Shown here: one piece after another, positions 1 through 9,012 of the stretch
Position numbering within the stretch: position 1 is the first letter of the stretch
Layout: every line of letters begins with the position of its first letter
Source of the DNA: Azospirillum griseum
GTDB taxonomy: Bacteria; Pseudomonadota; Alphaproteobacteria; Azospirillales; Azospirillaceae
Assembly (NCBI RefSeq): GCF_003966125.1
Contig: NZ_RXMA01000001.1
Span: forward strand, 333,560-397,559
Direction of reading: 5' to 3'
Length of the DNA: 64,000 bases
Notes under the pieces: generated by a model
The model's database searches: none
What the model was told of the DNA's origin: nothing
The model's input: only the letters and a program-made list of their open reading frames with translations
Made by a program: the position numbers and the translations under genes

Positions 1-72
1 CGGCCACGCGGCCCGACCGGACGAACCGGCGGCGCGGGGCCGCCCTGGCGGCGGCTGGTCGCCAAGATTTAG
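1..72 (+). CDS. possible C-terminal end of an upstream gene (partial)
   Basis: Frame 1 is open from the window edge to a TAG at 70-72 and ends in ...PWRRLVAKI. This could be the last 23 residues of a gene lying mostly outside the window. The piece is too short to recognise a family and could be chance in GC-rich DNA. Between here and the next gene (73-242) I see no hairpin or promoter I would defend. Confidence 0.3.
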   Translation, partial: RPRGPTGRTGGAGPPWRRLVAKI

Positions 73-242
73 CACATCGCGCGGTCAGCACAAACATTGC
101 GTCGCAGCAATCCGTTGCGACCTTTGATGCATCCCTGCGCTGCCGCAGTTGGGGCTTTGCCACCACCACCCGTCGGCTTTAGGGTCGTGGACCAAACGGA
201 CCATCGCGATCCCCCACAACCACAACAACAGAGCACAGCATC

Positions 243-1121
243 ATGACCGACAGCAGCAGCGCCCCGCGCAAGGTCGCTTTCCTTGGGTTGGGCACGATGG
301 GCGGCCCGATGGCCGGTCATCTCGCCAAGGCCGGGCACGACGTCACCGTCTACAACCGCACCGCCGCCAAGGCCGAGGCCTGGGTCGCCGCCCATGGCGG
401 TGGCCGCGCCGCCAGCCCGAAGGAGGCCGCCGCCGGGGCCGAGGTGGTGTTCCTGTGCGTCGGCGGTGACGACGACGTGCGCGCGGTGGCCGGGGAGGCG
501 ATGGAGAGCCTGGCCCCCGGTGGGGTCATCGTCGATCACTCCACCGTGTCGGCCAGCGTGTCGCGCGAGATGGACGCGCTGGCGCGGGGCCGGGCCCTGT
601 TCTTCCTCGACGCGCCGGTGTCGGGCGGTCAGGCCGGGGCGGAAAAGGGCATCCTGACGGTGATGGTCGGCGGCGACGCCGACGCCTTTGCCCGCACGCA
701 AGCGCTGATGGCCTGCTTTGGCCGGTCGGTCGTGCATATGGGGCCGTCGGGGGCCGGGCAATTGACCAAGATGGTCAACCAAATCTGCATCGCCGGTCTG
801 GTCCAGGCCCTGGCCGAAGGGTTGAGCTTCGCCCAACAGGCCGGGTTGGACGGTCACAAGGTGGTGGACGTGATTTCCAAGGGGGCCGCCCAGTCCTGGC
901 AGATGGAAAACCGGGGCCACACCATGCTCGACGGCAAATTCGATTTCGGTTTCGCCGTCGATTGGATGCGCAAGGATCTGGGCATCGTGCTGGACGAGGC
1001 GCGGCGCAACGGGGCCAAGGTGCCGGTCACGGCGCTGGTCGATCAGTTCTACGCCGATGTCCAGGCGATGGGCGGCAACCGCCTGGACACCTCCAGCCTG
1101 ATGAAGCGCCTGACCCGCTGA
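243..1121 (+). CDS. NAD(P)-dependent beta-hydroxyacid dehydrogenase (3-hydroxyisobutyrate dehydrogenase family)
   Basis: A 292-residue protein, the usual length for this family of NAD(P)-dependent oxidoreductases that interconvert 3-hydroxyacids and semialdehydes. The N-terminus has the Rossmann dinucleotide motif GLGTMG (residues 15-20). The substrate-binding motif DAPVSGG is at 123-129, and the catalytic lysine lies in GQLTKMVNQ (Lys176). The C-terminal half is the all-helical dimerisation domain. Members include 3-hydroxyisobutyrate dehydrogenase, tartronate semialdehyde reductase and glyoxylate/succinic semialdehyde reductase; sequence alone does not separate them here, so no symbol is given. 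It is cytosolic and appears monocistronic, convergent with the ABC exporter that follows. Confidence 0.9.
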   Translation: MTDSSSAPRKVAFLGLGTMGGPMAGHLAKAGHDVTVYNRTAAKAEAWVAAHGGGRAASPKEAAAGAEVVFLCVGGDDDVRAVAGEAMESLAPGGVIVDHSTVSASVSREMDALARGRALFFLDAPVSGGQAGAEKGILTVMVGGDADAFARTQALMACFGRSVVHMGPSGAGQLTKMVNQICIAGLVQALAEGLSFAQQAGLDGHKVVDVISKGAAQSWQMENRGHTMLDGKFDFGFAVDWMRKDLGIVLDEARRNGAKVPVTALVDQFYADVQAMGGNRLDTSSLMKRLTR

Positions 1122-1184
1122 GGCGCGGCACCACCGGGCACACCATCAGGCACACCGCCCGGCAACATCACCGGGCGGCGGGGA

Positions 1185-2978
1185 TCACCCCTCCGCCCGG
1201 TCGAATTGCAGCGCGGCCAAGCGGGCGTACAAACCGCTCTGCGCCACGAGTTCGGCGTGGGTCCCGGTTTCAACCACGCGCCCCTGTTCCATCACCAGGA
1301 TGCGGTCGGCGGTCAGCACCGTGGCCAGACGGTGGGCAACGATCAGGGTGGTGCGCCCGCGCATCAGCCGGTCGAGCGCGTCCTGCACCATCTTTTCGCT
1401 TTCGGCGTCGAGCGCGCTGGTCGCCTCGTCCAACAGCAGCACCGGCGGGTCGCGCAGGATGGCGCGGGCGATCGCCAGCCGCTGGCGCTGACCGCCCGAC
1501 AGCCGCACGCCCTTTTCGCCCAGGAAGGTGTCCAGCCCCTCGGGCAGCGCGTCGAGGAACTCCAGCGCGTGCGCCGCCTCGGCCGCCGCGCGCACCTCCG
1601 CGTCGCTGGCGTCGGGGCGGCCGTAGCGGATGTTTTCCCAGGCGTTGGCGGAAAAGATCACCGGATCCTGCGCCACCAGCCCCATGCGGCGGCGCACCTC
1701 CACCGGGTCGGCGTCGCGGATGTCCACACCGTCCAGCCGCACCGATCCGGCTTGCGGGTCGTAATAGCGCAGCAGCAGTTGGAACACGGTGGATTTGCCC
1801 GCCCCGGACGGGCCGACCAGCGCCACCCGCTCCCCCGGTTGGATGTCCAGCGACAGCCCTTCCAGCGCCGCCCAATCGGGACGGGACGGGTAATGGAAGC
1901 GCACCGAATCGAAACGCAGCGCCCCGCGCGCCGGTGTGGGCAGCGGTTGCGGCGTGGCGGGGGGCGCGATCTCCGAGTCGATGGCCAACAGGCCGAACAG
2001 CCGCTCGGTCGCCCCGGCGGCGCGTTGCAGGTCGCCGATCACCTCGCTGATCGCCCCGACCGACCCGGCCACCACCACCGAATAGATGACGAAGGCCGAC
2101 AGATCGCCCGGCGTCAACCGCCCGGCCAAAACATCATGACCACCGATCCACAGGATGATGCCGACCGCGCCGAACACCAGCACGATGACGATCACCGTCA
2201 TGATGGCGCGCACCCGCACCCGGTCGATGGCCACGCCGAACGCGCCCTCCGCCCGGTCGGCGAAGCGCTGGCGGTCGATGGTCTCGTGGGTGTAGGCCTG
2301 GACGGTGCGGATCGCCGCCAAGGTTTCCTCGACAAAGGATCCGACGTCGGCGATGCGGTCCTGGCTGTCCTTCGACAGTTTGCGCACCCGCCGCCCGAAC
2401 AGCACGATGGGGGCGACGACCAGCGGAACCACCAGCGCCACCAGCCCGGTCAGCTTGGGCGAGGTGATCAGCAGCATGCCCGCCCCGCCCAGGAACAGCA
2501 GCGTGTTGCGCAGCGCGATGGACGCCGAAGACCCGACGACCACCTGCAACAGCGTGGTGTCGGTGGTCAGGCGTGACAGGATTTCGCCGGTCTTGGTGGT
2601 TTCGAAAAAGCCCGGCGACAGCGTCAGCACATGGTCGAACACCGCGCGGCGGATGTCGGCCACCACCCGTTCCCCGATCCAGCTCACCAGATAGAAGCGG
2701 CTGTAGGTGGAGGCCGCCATCAGCGCGATGACGCCCAGCATCACCAGCAACGCGCGGTCGAGCAGCCCGGCGTTGCCCGCCGCAAAGCCATGATCGACCA
2801 GCAGCCGCATCCCCTGCCCCATGCCCAGCACGGTCCCGGCCGCCACCACCAGCGCCACCAGCGCCCCGGCGATCCGCCAGCGGTAGGGTTTCAAAAAGGG
2901 AATCAAACGGCGCAACGGCCCCAGATCGCGCCGGCGCTCGGCGGCCTTGAGGTCAACGGAATCGGACAGATGGGACAC
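1185..2978 (-). CDS. ABC exporter, fused membrane and ATPase domains (MsbA/LmrA-like half-transporter)
   Basis: A half-transporter that would act as a homodimer in the inner membrane, exporting a lipid or drug-like substrate. About six membrane helices occupy residues 25-330. The ATPase domain follows, with Walker A GPSGAGKST near residue 390, signature LSGGQRQRLAIARA near 500, Walker B VLLLDEATSALD near 520 and the switch histidine in IVAHRL. The frame is open further upstream to 3041, but a promoter -10 lies at 3026-3031, so I prefer the in-frame GTG at 2978, giving 597 residues. No good ribosome binding site supports either start. The substrate is unknown. Confidence 0.9.
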   Translation of the reverse strand: MSHLSDSVDLKAAERRRDLGPLRRLIPFLKPYRWRIAGALVALVVAAGTVLGMGQGMRLLVDHGFAAGNAGLLDRALLVMLGVIALMAASTYSRFYLVSWIGERVVADIRRAVFDHVLTLSPGFFETTKTGEILSRLTTDTTLLQVVVGSSASIALRNTLLFLGGAGMLLITSPKLTGLVALVVPLVVAPIVLFGRRVRKLSKDSQDRIADVGSFVEETLAAIRTVQAYTHETIDRQRFADRAEGAFGVAIDRVRVRAIMTVIVIVLVFGAVGIILWIGGHDVLAGRLTPGDLSAFVIYSVVVAGSVGAISEVIGDLQRAAGATERLFGLLAIDSEIAPPATPQPLPTPARGALRFDSVRFHYPSRPDWAALEGLSLDIQPGERVALVGPSGAGKSTVFQLLLRYYDPQAGSVRLDGVDIRDADPVEVRRRMGLVAQDPVIFSANAWENIRYGRPDASDAEVRAAAEAAHALEFLDALPEGLDTFLGEKGVRLSGGQRQRLAIARAILRDPPVLLLDEATSALDAESEKMVQDALDRLMRGRTTLIVAHRLATVLTADRILVMEQGRVVETGTHAELVAQSGLYARLAALQFDRAEG

Positions 2979-3025
2979 GAGGGGAACCCGCAAGGCAGCG
3001 CACCGGATCGGCGCGGATGGGGTGC

Positions 3026-3054
3026 CATATAGCAACCCCACCCCACGCCAACAA
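3026..3054 (-). promoter_or_regulatory. sigma-70-type promoter for the ABC exporter
   Basis: On the minus strand, TTGTTG (3049-3054) is separated by 17 bases from TATATG (3026-3031). This lies just ahead of the exporter and argues that translation begins downstream, at 2978. Inferred from motif fit and position only. Confidence 0.5.
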
Positions 3055-3100
3055 GGCGCAGCCCATCATCCCCCAGCCCCATCATCCTCCAGCCCCATCG

Positions 3101-4297
3101 TCACGCGGCGACACCCTCCTCGGCCCGCCGTCGCCAGCGCGGCCAGCGGGCGATGGTCAGCGCCCGCAACGCCCATTCCACCGGGCCATAGGCGAAACGC
3201 GCCAGCCACCAGCGGCTGACCGGCAATTGAAGCGCGAACAGCAGCGCCGCCAGCCCGATGGTGGTCAGCGGAGCCACCCGGCCGATCAGGCCCGCGCCAT
3301 AGCCGGTGAACAGAAACGCGCACACCAGCGATTGCGTCAGATAGTTGGTCAGGGCCATCCGCCCCGCCGGGGCCAACCACCCCGCGACCACCCGCCCGGC
3401 GCGGGTCTGGATCCCCAGCAGGAAGGCCGATCCATAGGCCGCACTGAGCAGCGGCGCGGTCAGCACGCACACCCCCAACCCGACCACGTCCCAACCCGTC
3501 CCGATGAATCCCTGGCTGAGCCACGCGTAGAGCAGCGCGCCCGGCCCGCCGATTGCCAAGCCCAGCCCCAGCAAACGGCGGAACAGCACGCGGTGCGCGG
3601 TGACATGGCGCAGCAGATCCCGCCGCCCGGCGACAAAGCCAACCAGGAACATCGCCAGCGCGCACGGGGCCTGAATCATCAGCAGCATCCCCCAAACCGA
3701 GGGCAGCTCCGCCACCCGTTGCGCGATCACCCGCCACGGATCGCCGCGATAGGCCGCCTGCGCCGCCACCGCCTGGGCCGTCACCACCGCGCGGTTCATC
3801 CGCTCGCCGCTGGCCCATTGCAGCAGGCCAAGACCGATCCACAGCGCCGCGCTCACCAGGATCAGCAGCGCGGCCAACCGCAGGGCCGCCGAGTCGGAGC
3901 GATGGCGCAGCGCCAGCAGGATCAGCCCAAGGATGGCGTAGATCGTCAGAATGTCGCCGTAGAACAGCAACGCGCCATGCGCCAGCCCCAGGGCCAGCAA
4001 CCCGGTTTGCCGCCGCAGCATCCGCCCGGTCAGCGCCTCCCCCGCCCGCTCCGCCGCCGCCATCTGAAGCGTGACGCTGTAGCCGAAGAGAAAAGAGAAC
4101 AGGAGGTAGAACTTCATTTCAAACAGCACGGCGATCAGCGCGCGCACCGTGTGATCCATCGCGCCGTTGAACTGCGGGTCGCGCACCCCGGCCCCATAGA
4201 AGGCGGAGGCGAAGGCGCAGACATTCACCACCAGAATCCCAAACAGCGCCGCCCCGCGCAGCGCGTCCACATCGGCGATGCGGTCCGCTTTGGTCAT
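3101..4297 (-). CDS. DUF418 family polytopic membrane protein (YeiB-like)
   Basis: A 398-residue integral membrane protein with about ten hydrophobic helices. The N-terminal VDALRGAALFGILVVN is the typical opening of the DUF418/YeiB family, related to acyltransferase-3 and heparan-acetyltransferase-like membrane proteins. The C-terminal part, with NYLTQSL and the closing FAYGPVEWALRALT stretch, is the DUF418 domain. The biochemical role of the family is not established. I chose ATG 4297 (MTKADRIAD) because it is preceded by a G-rich stretch and starts directly at the conserved domain. The reading frame extends to 4453 without family-like sequence. Confidence 0.85.
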   Translation of the reverse strand: MTKADRIADVDALRGAALFGILVVNVCAFASAFYGAGVRDPQFNGAMDHTVRALIAVLFEMKFYLLFSFLFGYSVTLQMAAAERAGEALTGRMLRRQTGLLALGLAHGALLFYGDILTIYAILGLILLALRHRSDSAALRLAALLILVSAALWIGLGLLQWASGERMNRAVVTAQAVAAQAAYRGDPWRVIAQRVAELPSVWGMLLMIQAPCALAMFLVGFVAGRRDLLRHVTAHRVLFRRLLGLGLAIGGPGALLYAWLSQGFIGTGWDVVGLGVCVLTAPLLSAAYGSAFLLGIQTRAGRVVAGWLAPAGRMALTNYLTQSLVCAFLFTGYGAGLIGRVAPLTTIGLAALLFALQLPVSRWWLARFAYGPVEWALRALTIARWPRWRRRAEEGVAA

Positions 4298-4494
4298 TGC
4301 CGTCCCCCCCGGTGCCATGATCGCTGCGCCACGGTCGCCCGCTGGTCCAGACCGCGCCTGCGCGGCCATGGCGTCATCCCAACGGACAGACCAGCGGACC
4401 GATGTTTCAGTAGCCCTGCAACGGACACCGCGCAAGCCGCCCACACCCGACAAGGCGGCCAGACCTGAATCCCACGAACGGGCATGGATCGGGG

Positions 4495-4523
4495 TTGCAT
4501 CGGCGGGGGGGGTTTGGTATAGA
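4495..4523 (+). promoter_or_regulatory. sigma-70-type promoter for rpmE
   Basis: TTGCAT (4495-4500), a 17-base spacer, then TATAGA (4518-4523), 28 bases before the rpmE start. Both the spacing and the -10 are close to consensus. Confidence 0.75.
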
Positions 4524-4551
4524 CCGCGCTCGTTTAGCAGGAACCTCGGCC

Positions 4552-4776
4552 ATGAAGACTGACATTCACCCCGATTACCACGAGATCAACGTCGTCATGA
4601 CCGACGGCACCTCGTTCAAGACCCGTTCCACCATGGGCAAGGCGGGTGACACCATCCGCCTCGACATCGATCCGAAGTCGCACCCGGCGTGGACCGGCGT
4701 GCAGAAGCTGTTGGACACCGGCGGGCAGATCGCCAAGTTCAACAAGCGCTTCGCGGGCTTCGGTCTCAAGAAGTAA
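4552..4776 (+). CDS. rpmE: 50S ribosomal protein L31
   Basis: A 74-residue L31 that begins [12 protein letters not shown] and ends FAGFGLKK, the typical C-minus form without the zinc-binding CxxC pairs. It binds at the central protuberance and bridges the subunits. The start is fixed by the CAGGAA ribosome binding site and by family length; the in-frame extension to 4495 runs back through the promoter. It is a single-gene unit with its own promoter and an intrinsic terminator. Confidence 0.97.
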   Translation: MKTDIHPDYHEINVVMTDGTSFKTRSTMGKAGDTIRLDIDPKSHPAWTGVQKLLDTGGQIAKFNKRFAGFGLKK

Positions 4777-4796
4777 GCGCCTTCGCTGGACACACG

Positions 4797-4829
4797 AAAA
4801 GGGCACCCGACGCTTGCGGGTGCCCTTTT
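4797..4829 (+). terminator. intrinsic terminator after rpmE
   Basis: A perfect 9-bp GC stem (GGGCACCCG 4801-4809 with CGGGTGCCC 4817-4825) is flanked by AAAA and TTTT, so it can work in both directions. It sits between rpmE and the convergent RcdA-like gene. Confidence 0.9.
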
Positions 4830-4881
4830 CGTTTTGCTGCCCTTTCAATCGGTGACGCCTGCCGGTGCGTCGACCGACCAA

Positions 4882-5337
4882 TCAGCCACAGGTTGCGCTG
4901 TTCATCGCATTGTCATCGTCGTCGATCGCACCAGACCGTTCGACCTCGTCACGCACCATCCGCTCCAGCCGCTCGACCCGCTGATACAACCGATGACTGC
5001 GTTCGAGCAGACTGCGCAGTCCGGCGGGAAGCTCCTCATTCTCCGGACCGCTGGCGTCGGTGCAGACCTCGCCACCCGAGAGCGCGAAATCATCGCTGAC
5101 CCCCTTCGCCTTGCTGATTTCCCCGGCATGAACCGCCTTTTGCGCCAACAGCCACGCCATCACCTGGGTCAGACGGCTGGTGACGCGCATGGATTCATAG
5201 GAGATTTGCAAGCGAACCTGGGGGGACAGTTTCCGATGTTCCGATGCGTCGTGGTAGGCGACGTAATTCCGCGCCTCGACCAGCAGAGCCATGGTGTCGT
5301 CGTAGGGACCATTGAAAAAGAAGCTGTGCGAAACCAT
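4882..5337 (-). CDS. DUF1465 / RcdA-like protein (regulator of CtrA degradation family)
   Basis: A 151-residue helical protein. The conserved part YESMRVTSRLTQVMAWLL followed by QKAVHAGE matches my memory of the DUF1465 family, which includes Caulobacter RcdA. That adaptor helps deliver the cell-cycle regulator CtrA to the ClpXP protease. The C-terminus is a charged helix (SLLERSHRLYQRVERLERMV). ATG 5337 follows the AGGGGAC ribosome binding site on the minus strand; the frame runs 11 codons further upstream without support. A role in CtrA turnover here is inference from family membership. Confidence 0.75.
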   Translation of the reverse strand: MVSHSFFFNGPYDDTMALLVEARNYVAYHDASEHRKLSPQVRLQISYESMRVTSRLTQVMAWLLAQKAVHAGEISKAKGVSDDFALSGGEVCTDASGPENEELPAGLRSLLERSHRLYQRVERLERMVRDEVERSGAIDDDDNAMNSATCG

Positions 5338-5461
5338 GGCACTGTCCCCTTTTTGCAACCTTAGGCGCAAGGTTCAGGGTCTGCCCAACTGATTAACAAT
5401 CCGTGACTCGATCATTCGCGAGAACCCTAAGCGGCGGACCTCGCCATCCGCATGTCACCCC

Positions 5462-5489
5462 CTTGAACCGTCAAAACGCCCTCCTATCT
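5462..5489 (+). promoter_or_regulatory. heat-shock (sigma-32/RpoH) promoter for hsp20
   Basis: CTTGAA (5462-5467), 15 bases, then CCTATCT (5483-5489), close to the RpoH pattern CTTGAA-N13-15-CCCATNT. Transcription would begin near 5496 and give a leader of about 100 bases, the length needed for the RNA thermometer that follows. Confidence 0.7.
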
Positions 5490-5496
5490 CAGGATC

Positions 5497-5596
5497 ATCG
5501 GCGGATGCCCAATGGGGTTCGCCGGATCACCCGCCAACGGGGGCCGACCATCATCGTGGCTCCCCTCACGCTGTATCGCTCTTTGGAGGATAGGCC
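5497..5596 (+). promoter_or_regulatory. ROSE-type RNA thermometer in the hsp20 leader
   Basis: Just before the start codon, TATCGCTC (5574-5581), a TTT loop and GGAGGATA (5585-5592) can fold so that the Shine-Dalgarno sequence is paired, with an internal G-G opposition. This is the hallmark of the last hairpin of rhizobial ROSE elements, which melt on heat shock and free the ribosome binding site. Further stems upstream include GGCG/CGCC around 5500-5523. The host gene is a small heat-shock protein, as expected. Identification is by remembered consensus, not by a covariance search. Confidence 0.8.
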
Positions 5597-6079
5597 ATGC
5601 GCAATTACGACCTTTCGCCGCTGTTCCGTTCCACCGTCGGTTTCGACCGCCTGTCGCGCTTGCTGGAAAGCGCCACCGCCGGGGACGACGCTGCCAACGC
5701 CTACCCGCCCTACAACATCGAAAAGCTGGGCGAGGACTCCTACCGCATCACCATGGCCGTCGCCGGGTTCGCGCTGGAGGATCTCGGCATCACCGTCCAT
5801 CAGAATTCGCTGATCGTCAGCGGCAAGGCGACCAAGCCTGAATCAACCGGTCAGTTCCTGCACCGGGGCATCGCCGGACGCGCCTTCGAGCGCCGGTTCC
5901 AACTGGCTGATTTCATCAAGGTGGCGAACGCATCGCTGCTCAACGGGCTTCTGCACATCGAACTGACGCGCGAGGTGCCGGAAACGATGAAGCCCCGCTC
6001 GATCCCCATCGTCACCGCAGCGGGCACACCCGCCCTGACTGACCCGCAGCCCGCCCCCGTGTTGACGCAAGCGGCCTGA
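5597..6079 (+). CDS. small heat-shock protein, Hsp20/alpha-crystallin family
   Basis: A 160-residue IbpA-like chaperone that holds unfolding proteins in the cytosol for refolding by DnaK/ClpB. It opens MRNYDLSPLFRSTVGFDRL, the usual IbpA-type N-terminus. The alpha-crystallin domain lies at about 35-130, with YRITMAVAGF and the conserved ELTREVPETMKPR close to its end. A Pro/Ala-rich tail follows. The ATG is set by GGAGGATA 5-12 bases upstream. Control appears two-layered: an RpoH promoter and a ROSE thermometer. Confidence 0.95.
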   Translation: MRNYDLSPLFRSTVGFDRLSRLLESATAGDDAANAYPPYNIEKLGEDSYRITMAVAGFALEDLGITVHQNSLIVSGKATKPESTGQFLHRGIAGRAFERRFQLADFIKVANASLLNGLLHIELTREVPETMKPRSIPIVTAAGTPALTDPQPAPVLTQAA

Positions 6080-6113
6080 GCCAGCCGTCACGCCCTGCGG
6101 TCCACCGGACCGC

Positions 6114-6144
6114 AAAAGCGCCCCGGACCGTCCGGGGCGTTTTT
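6114..6144. terminator. bidirectional intrinsic terminator
   Basis: The hairpin CGCCCCGGA / TCCGGGGCG (6119-6139) is flanked by AAAA on the left and a T run on the right, and lies between two convergent genes (hsp20 and the histidine kinase). Confidence 0.85.
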
Positions 6145-6151
6145 GCATGGG

Positions 6152-8113
6152 TCAGCCCAGCAAATCCTCCACCGTCACGATCCGGTCGGGCGGCAGACGG
6201 ATCGTCACAGTGCAACCCTGATTCACCTGGCTGTCGATGGTCAGGGTCCCGCCATGGGCCTCCACCAACCGCCGCGCCAACGGCAACCCCAGCCCCACCC
6301 CTTCGAATTTTCGGGCCATGGATTGGTCCAATTGCACAAAGGGCTGTGTCACCTTGTGGACATCGGCCGGATCCAGGCCAATCCCGGTGTCGCGCACCAC
6401 CAAGGCCACCCACCCCGCCGCGTCGCACCCCGCCGATACGGTGACGGTTCCCTGCGGATGGCTGAACTTGATCCCGTTCGAAATGAGGTTGCACAGGGCC
6501 TGACGCAAGCGCCGCTCGTCGCCGCGCACCGGTGGCAAATCCGGGTCCAGCGCCACCTCCAGCGCGATGGCGTGGTGATTGGCGAAGAATTGCTGATCGG
6601 CCACCGCTTGCACCACCACGCCACCCAGATCCAGGGCGTCGTCCGCCAGTTCCAACCGCCCCGATTCCACCCGCGCGATGTCCAGGATCTCGTCGATGAT
6701 CGCCAGAAGCTGCTCCCCCGACTGGCGGATGGACCGCACATAGTCGGGATAAAGATTGATCGCCGCCGGATCGTTCAGCTTCATTTCCAGCAATTGGGCA
6801 AAGCCGATCACCGCGTTGAGCGGTGTGCGCAACTCGTGGCTCATCGTTGCCACGAACGCCGATTTGGCTTTGTCCGCCGCTTCCGCCGCCTCCTTTGCGG
6901 CGATGATCTCGCGTTCGATGCGGCGGCGTTCGGTGACGTCGCGCAGGATGCCGGTGTAAAAGCGCCGTCCCTCCACCTCGCTGGCGCTGACCGACAGTTC
7001 GATGGGCAGTGCGGAGCCATCGGGTCGCCGCGCCTCAATCAACCGGGAACGGGCAATCACCGCCGTGGTCTGGCCGGGGGCAAAGGCGAACCGCTCCCCC
7101 GCCGCCTCGCGCAGATGCGTCGCCGGAAACAGAGCGTCAACGGCGTTCCATTGCACATCGGCGGCGCTGACCCCGAACATCTCCTCCGCCGCGCGGTTGA
7201 AGCTGACGATGCAATCCCGGTCGTCGATGGTCAGGATGGCGTCGGCCACGGTGTCCAGCGTGGCCTGGTTGCGCGCCTCCGACAGCAGCAGGGCGTTGGC
7301 GGTGCGCACATACTCGCTGACGTCGGTGATCGTGCCGATGAAGCCGCCACCGCCCTCCAACGGCACCCGCTGGCACAGCACCCGCATGTCCACCGCCGCC
7401 ATGGCGTCGTGAAAGCGAAAATCCAACAGCAACGGTCGGTCGGTCGCCAACCCCGCCCGCCACTCCGCCGCCACCTGCGCCCGGTCCTGCGGGTGAATCG
7501 CATCGAACCAGCCATCCCCCAACAGACGTTCGGGCGGCAGACCGGCGATGCTGGCAAGCCGGGCGTTGGCGTACAGAAGGCCCCCGTCGGCGTCGGTCTG
7601 GAAAATGCCGACCGGTGCCGATTCGGCAAGCGTCTGATAGCGCGCTTCGCTGACCCGCAGCCGTTCGGCGGTGTCGAGCTGCTCGGTCACGTCGCGCACG
7701 TTCAACACCACACCACCGATGTCAGGATCATCGGATTGGTTGTTGCCGGTTGCCTCCACCCAACGCCACCGACCATCGGCATGGCGAAAACGGAACACCG
7801 CCGTGCCGGACAGGGTGGAGGGGGCTTCCCATCTTGCGGCAAAGCGCCGCACGACCTCGTCGCGCTCGTCGGGATGAGCGTGATCGGTCAGATGCGTGCC
7901 GATCAATCGCTCTGGCGCATAACCCAGAACCCGCGCCGCCGCATCACCGACATAGGTGAAGGTTCCATCGGCACCAACCACGGTCGCCACGTCACGGGCG
8001 TTGCGCATCAGGGCGCGAATCGTCTTTTCCGTAACCTGCACTGCGCCCTCCGGTGGTTCCCAGGTGACACGCGCGCCGGGATGCAGGGAGTGTCGATTCC
8101 CGCACCGCAGCAT
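6152..8113 (-). CDS. soluble PAS-domain sensor histidine kinase
   Basis: A 653-residue cytoplasmic kinase with no membrane segment. Three PAS-type sensor modules are visible at about 30-150, 155-275 and 280-405, each ending in the PAC-like phrases VRDVTEQ, ITDVSEY and LRDVTERR. The HisKA domain carries the phospho-acceptor H-box MSHELRTPLNAVIGF near 430. The HATPase domain has N-box LCNLISNGIKFS, G1 DTGIGLD and the G2 box GVGLGLP near 610-620. The substrate signal is unknown, and no response regulator lies next to it, so it is an orphan kinase. The first 25 residues look non-conserved, so the true start may be slightly downstream. Confidence 0.92.
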   Translation of the reverse strand: MLRCGNRHSLHPGARVTWEPPEGAVQVTEKTIRALMRNARDVATVVGADGTFTYVGDAAARVLGYAPERLIGTHLTDHAHPDERDEVVRRFAARWEAPSTLSGTAVFRFRHADGRWRWVEATGNNQSDDPDIGGVVLNVRDVTEQLDTAERLRVSEARYQTLAESAPVGIFQTDADGGLLYANARLASIAGLPPERLLGDGWFDAIHPQDRAQVAAEWRAGLATDRPLLLDFRFHDAMAAVDMRVLCQRVPLEGGGGFIGTITDVSEYVRTANALLLSEARNQATLDTVADAILTIDDRDCIVSFNRAAEEMFGVSAADVQWNAVDALFPATHLREAAGERFAFAPGQTTAVIARSRLIEARRPDGSALPIELSVSASEVEGRRFYTGILRDVTERRRIEREIIAAKEAAEAADKAKSAFVATMSHELRTPLNAVIGFAQLLEMKLNDPAAINLYPDYVRSIRQSGEQLLAIIDEILDIARVESGRLELADDALDLGGVVVQAVADQQFFANHHAIALEVALDPDLPPVRGDERRLRQALCNLISNGIKFSHPQGTVTVSAGCDAAGWVALVVRDTGIGLDPADVHKVTQPFVQLDQSMARKFEGVGLGLPLARRLVEAHGGTLTIDSQVNQGCTVTIRLPPDRIVTVEDLLG

Positions 8114-8191
8114 CCCTCACAATAGACCGTCAAAGATTAACGGACCATGTGGAGTATGACCGAACCGCGCATCCCTTTGGATTGATGGGGA

Positions 8192-9004
8192 TCAAACGCG
8201 CCGCAAGTCCAGAAACCCACGCAACGCCTCGACCGTGGCGTCGGGTGTTTCGGTCATCATCATGTGACCAGCCTGTTTAATTGTGACAATTTGCGACATC
8301 TTGAGGCGACTGGCCAGGGCACGCCCGGCTTTGGCCGAGGCCATACGGTCCAACGCCCCGATCACCACCAGGGCCGGGCAGCCTACCGCCTCCGCAGCGG
8401 TGGCCCCGGTCGCGTAGGCGTTGCAGGCGGCCAGATCGACTCCCAGCACGCCGGGCGTGATCCCCGCCATCAGCCGCCGTCCGCCCGGGATCAAGGCCAG
8501 GCCGGGCGCGGCGCTGCCGCCGGTGTGGCCGCGCGGGCCATGGCCCCAGCCGATCACCAGATCGTTGGCGGAGGGATCGCCCGCCGCCGCCGACGCCAGC
8601 AGATCGGGGTGGACCGGCATCCGCTCCGCCGCGCCCATCAGAACGATCGACTCGATCCGATCGGCGCGGCGGGCGGCGGCGTCCAGGGCCACCAGCGCCC
8701 CCATGGAATGGCCGATCAGCGCGGCCTTGGCCACACCCGCCGCGTCGAGCAAGGCCACCACCCAATCGGCGAGCGCGGCGATGCTGTCCAACGGCGCGCC
8801 GCCCGAACGGCCATGGCCCGGCAGGTCAACCGCCAGCACCGACCGGCCATGATGGGCGAGGTAGCGGGTTTGCAGGCTCCACACCGTGTGGTCCATGCCC
8901 GCCCCGTGCAGCAGCACCGCCACCGGCCGGGACGGATCGAACGGACGCCCGCCGGTGTGGGCGTAGACGGGATGGCCGTGAACGAGAAAGGACGGTTGGG
9001 TCAT
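8192..9004 (-). CDS. alpha/beta-hydrolase fold protein
   Basis: A 270-residue alpha/beta hydrolase. It has the oxyanion motif LLHGAGMDHTVW near residue 35, the GHSMG nucleophile elbow (serine) near 100, and a late HMMMTETP histidine. The acid is probably the aspartate in VIGALDRMASA. It is typical of esterase/lactonase members; the substrate cannot be told. It begins 8 bases after the stop of metY, with metY's AAGGGG end serving as ribosome binding site, so the two are almost surely co-transcribed. An alternative GTG at 9016 overlaps the metY stop but leaves no room for that site. Confidence 0.88.
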   Translation of the reverse strand: MTQPSFLVHGHPVYAHTGGRPFDPSRPVAVLLHGAGMDHTVWSLQTRYLAHHGRSVLAVDLPGHGRSGGAPLDSIAALADWVVALLDAAGVAKAALIGHSMGALVALDAAARRADRIESIVLMGAAERMPVHPDLLASAAAGDPSANDLVIGWGHGPRGHTGGSAAPGLALIPGGRRLMAGITPGVLGVDLAACNAYATGATAAEAVGCPALVVIGALDRMASAKAGRALASRLKMSQIVTIKQAGHMMMTETPDATVEALRGFLDLRRV

Positions 9005-9012
9005 GGCCCGGC

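Noticed and set aside
69..920. 283-codon minus-strand frame opposite the dehydrogenase
   Set aside because: The plus-strand gene has full family motifs; the opposite frame has none.
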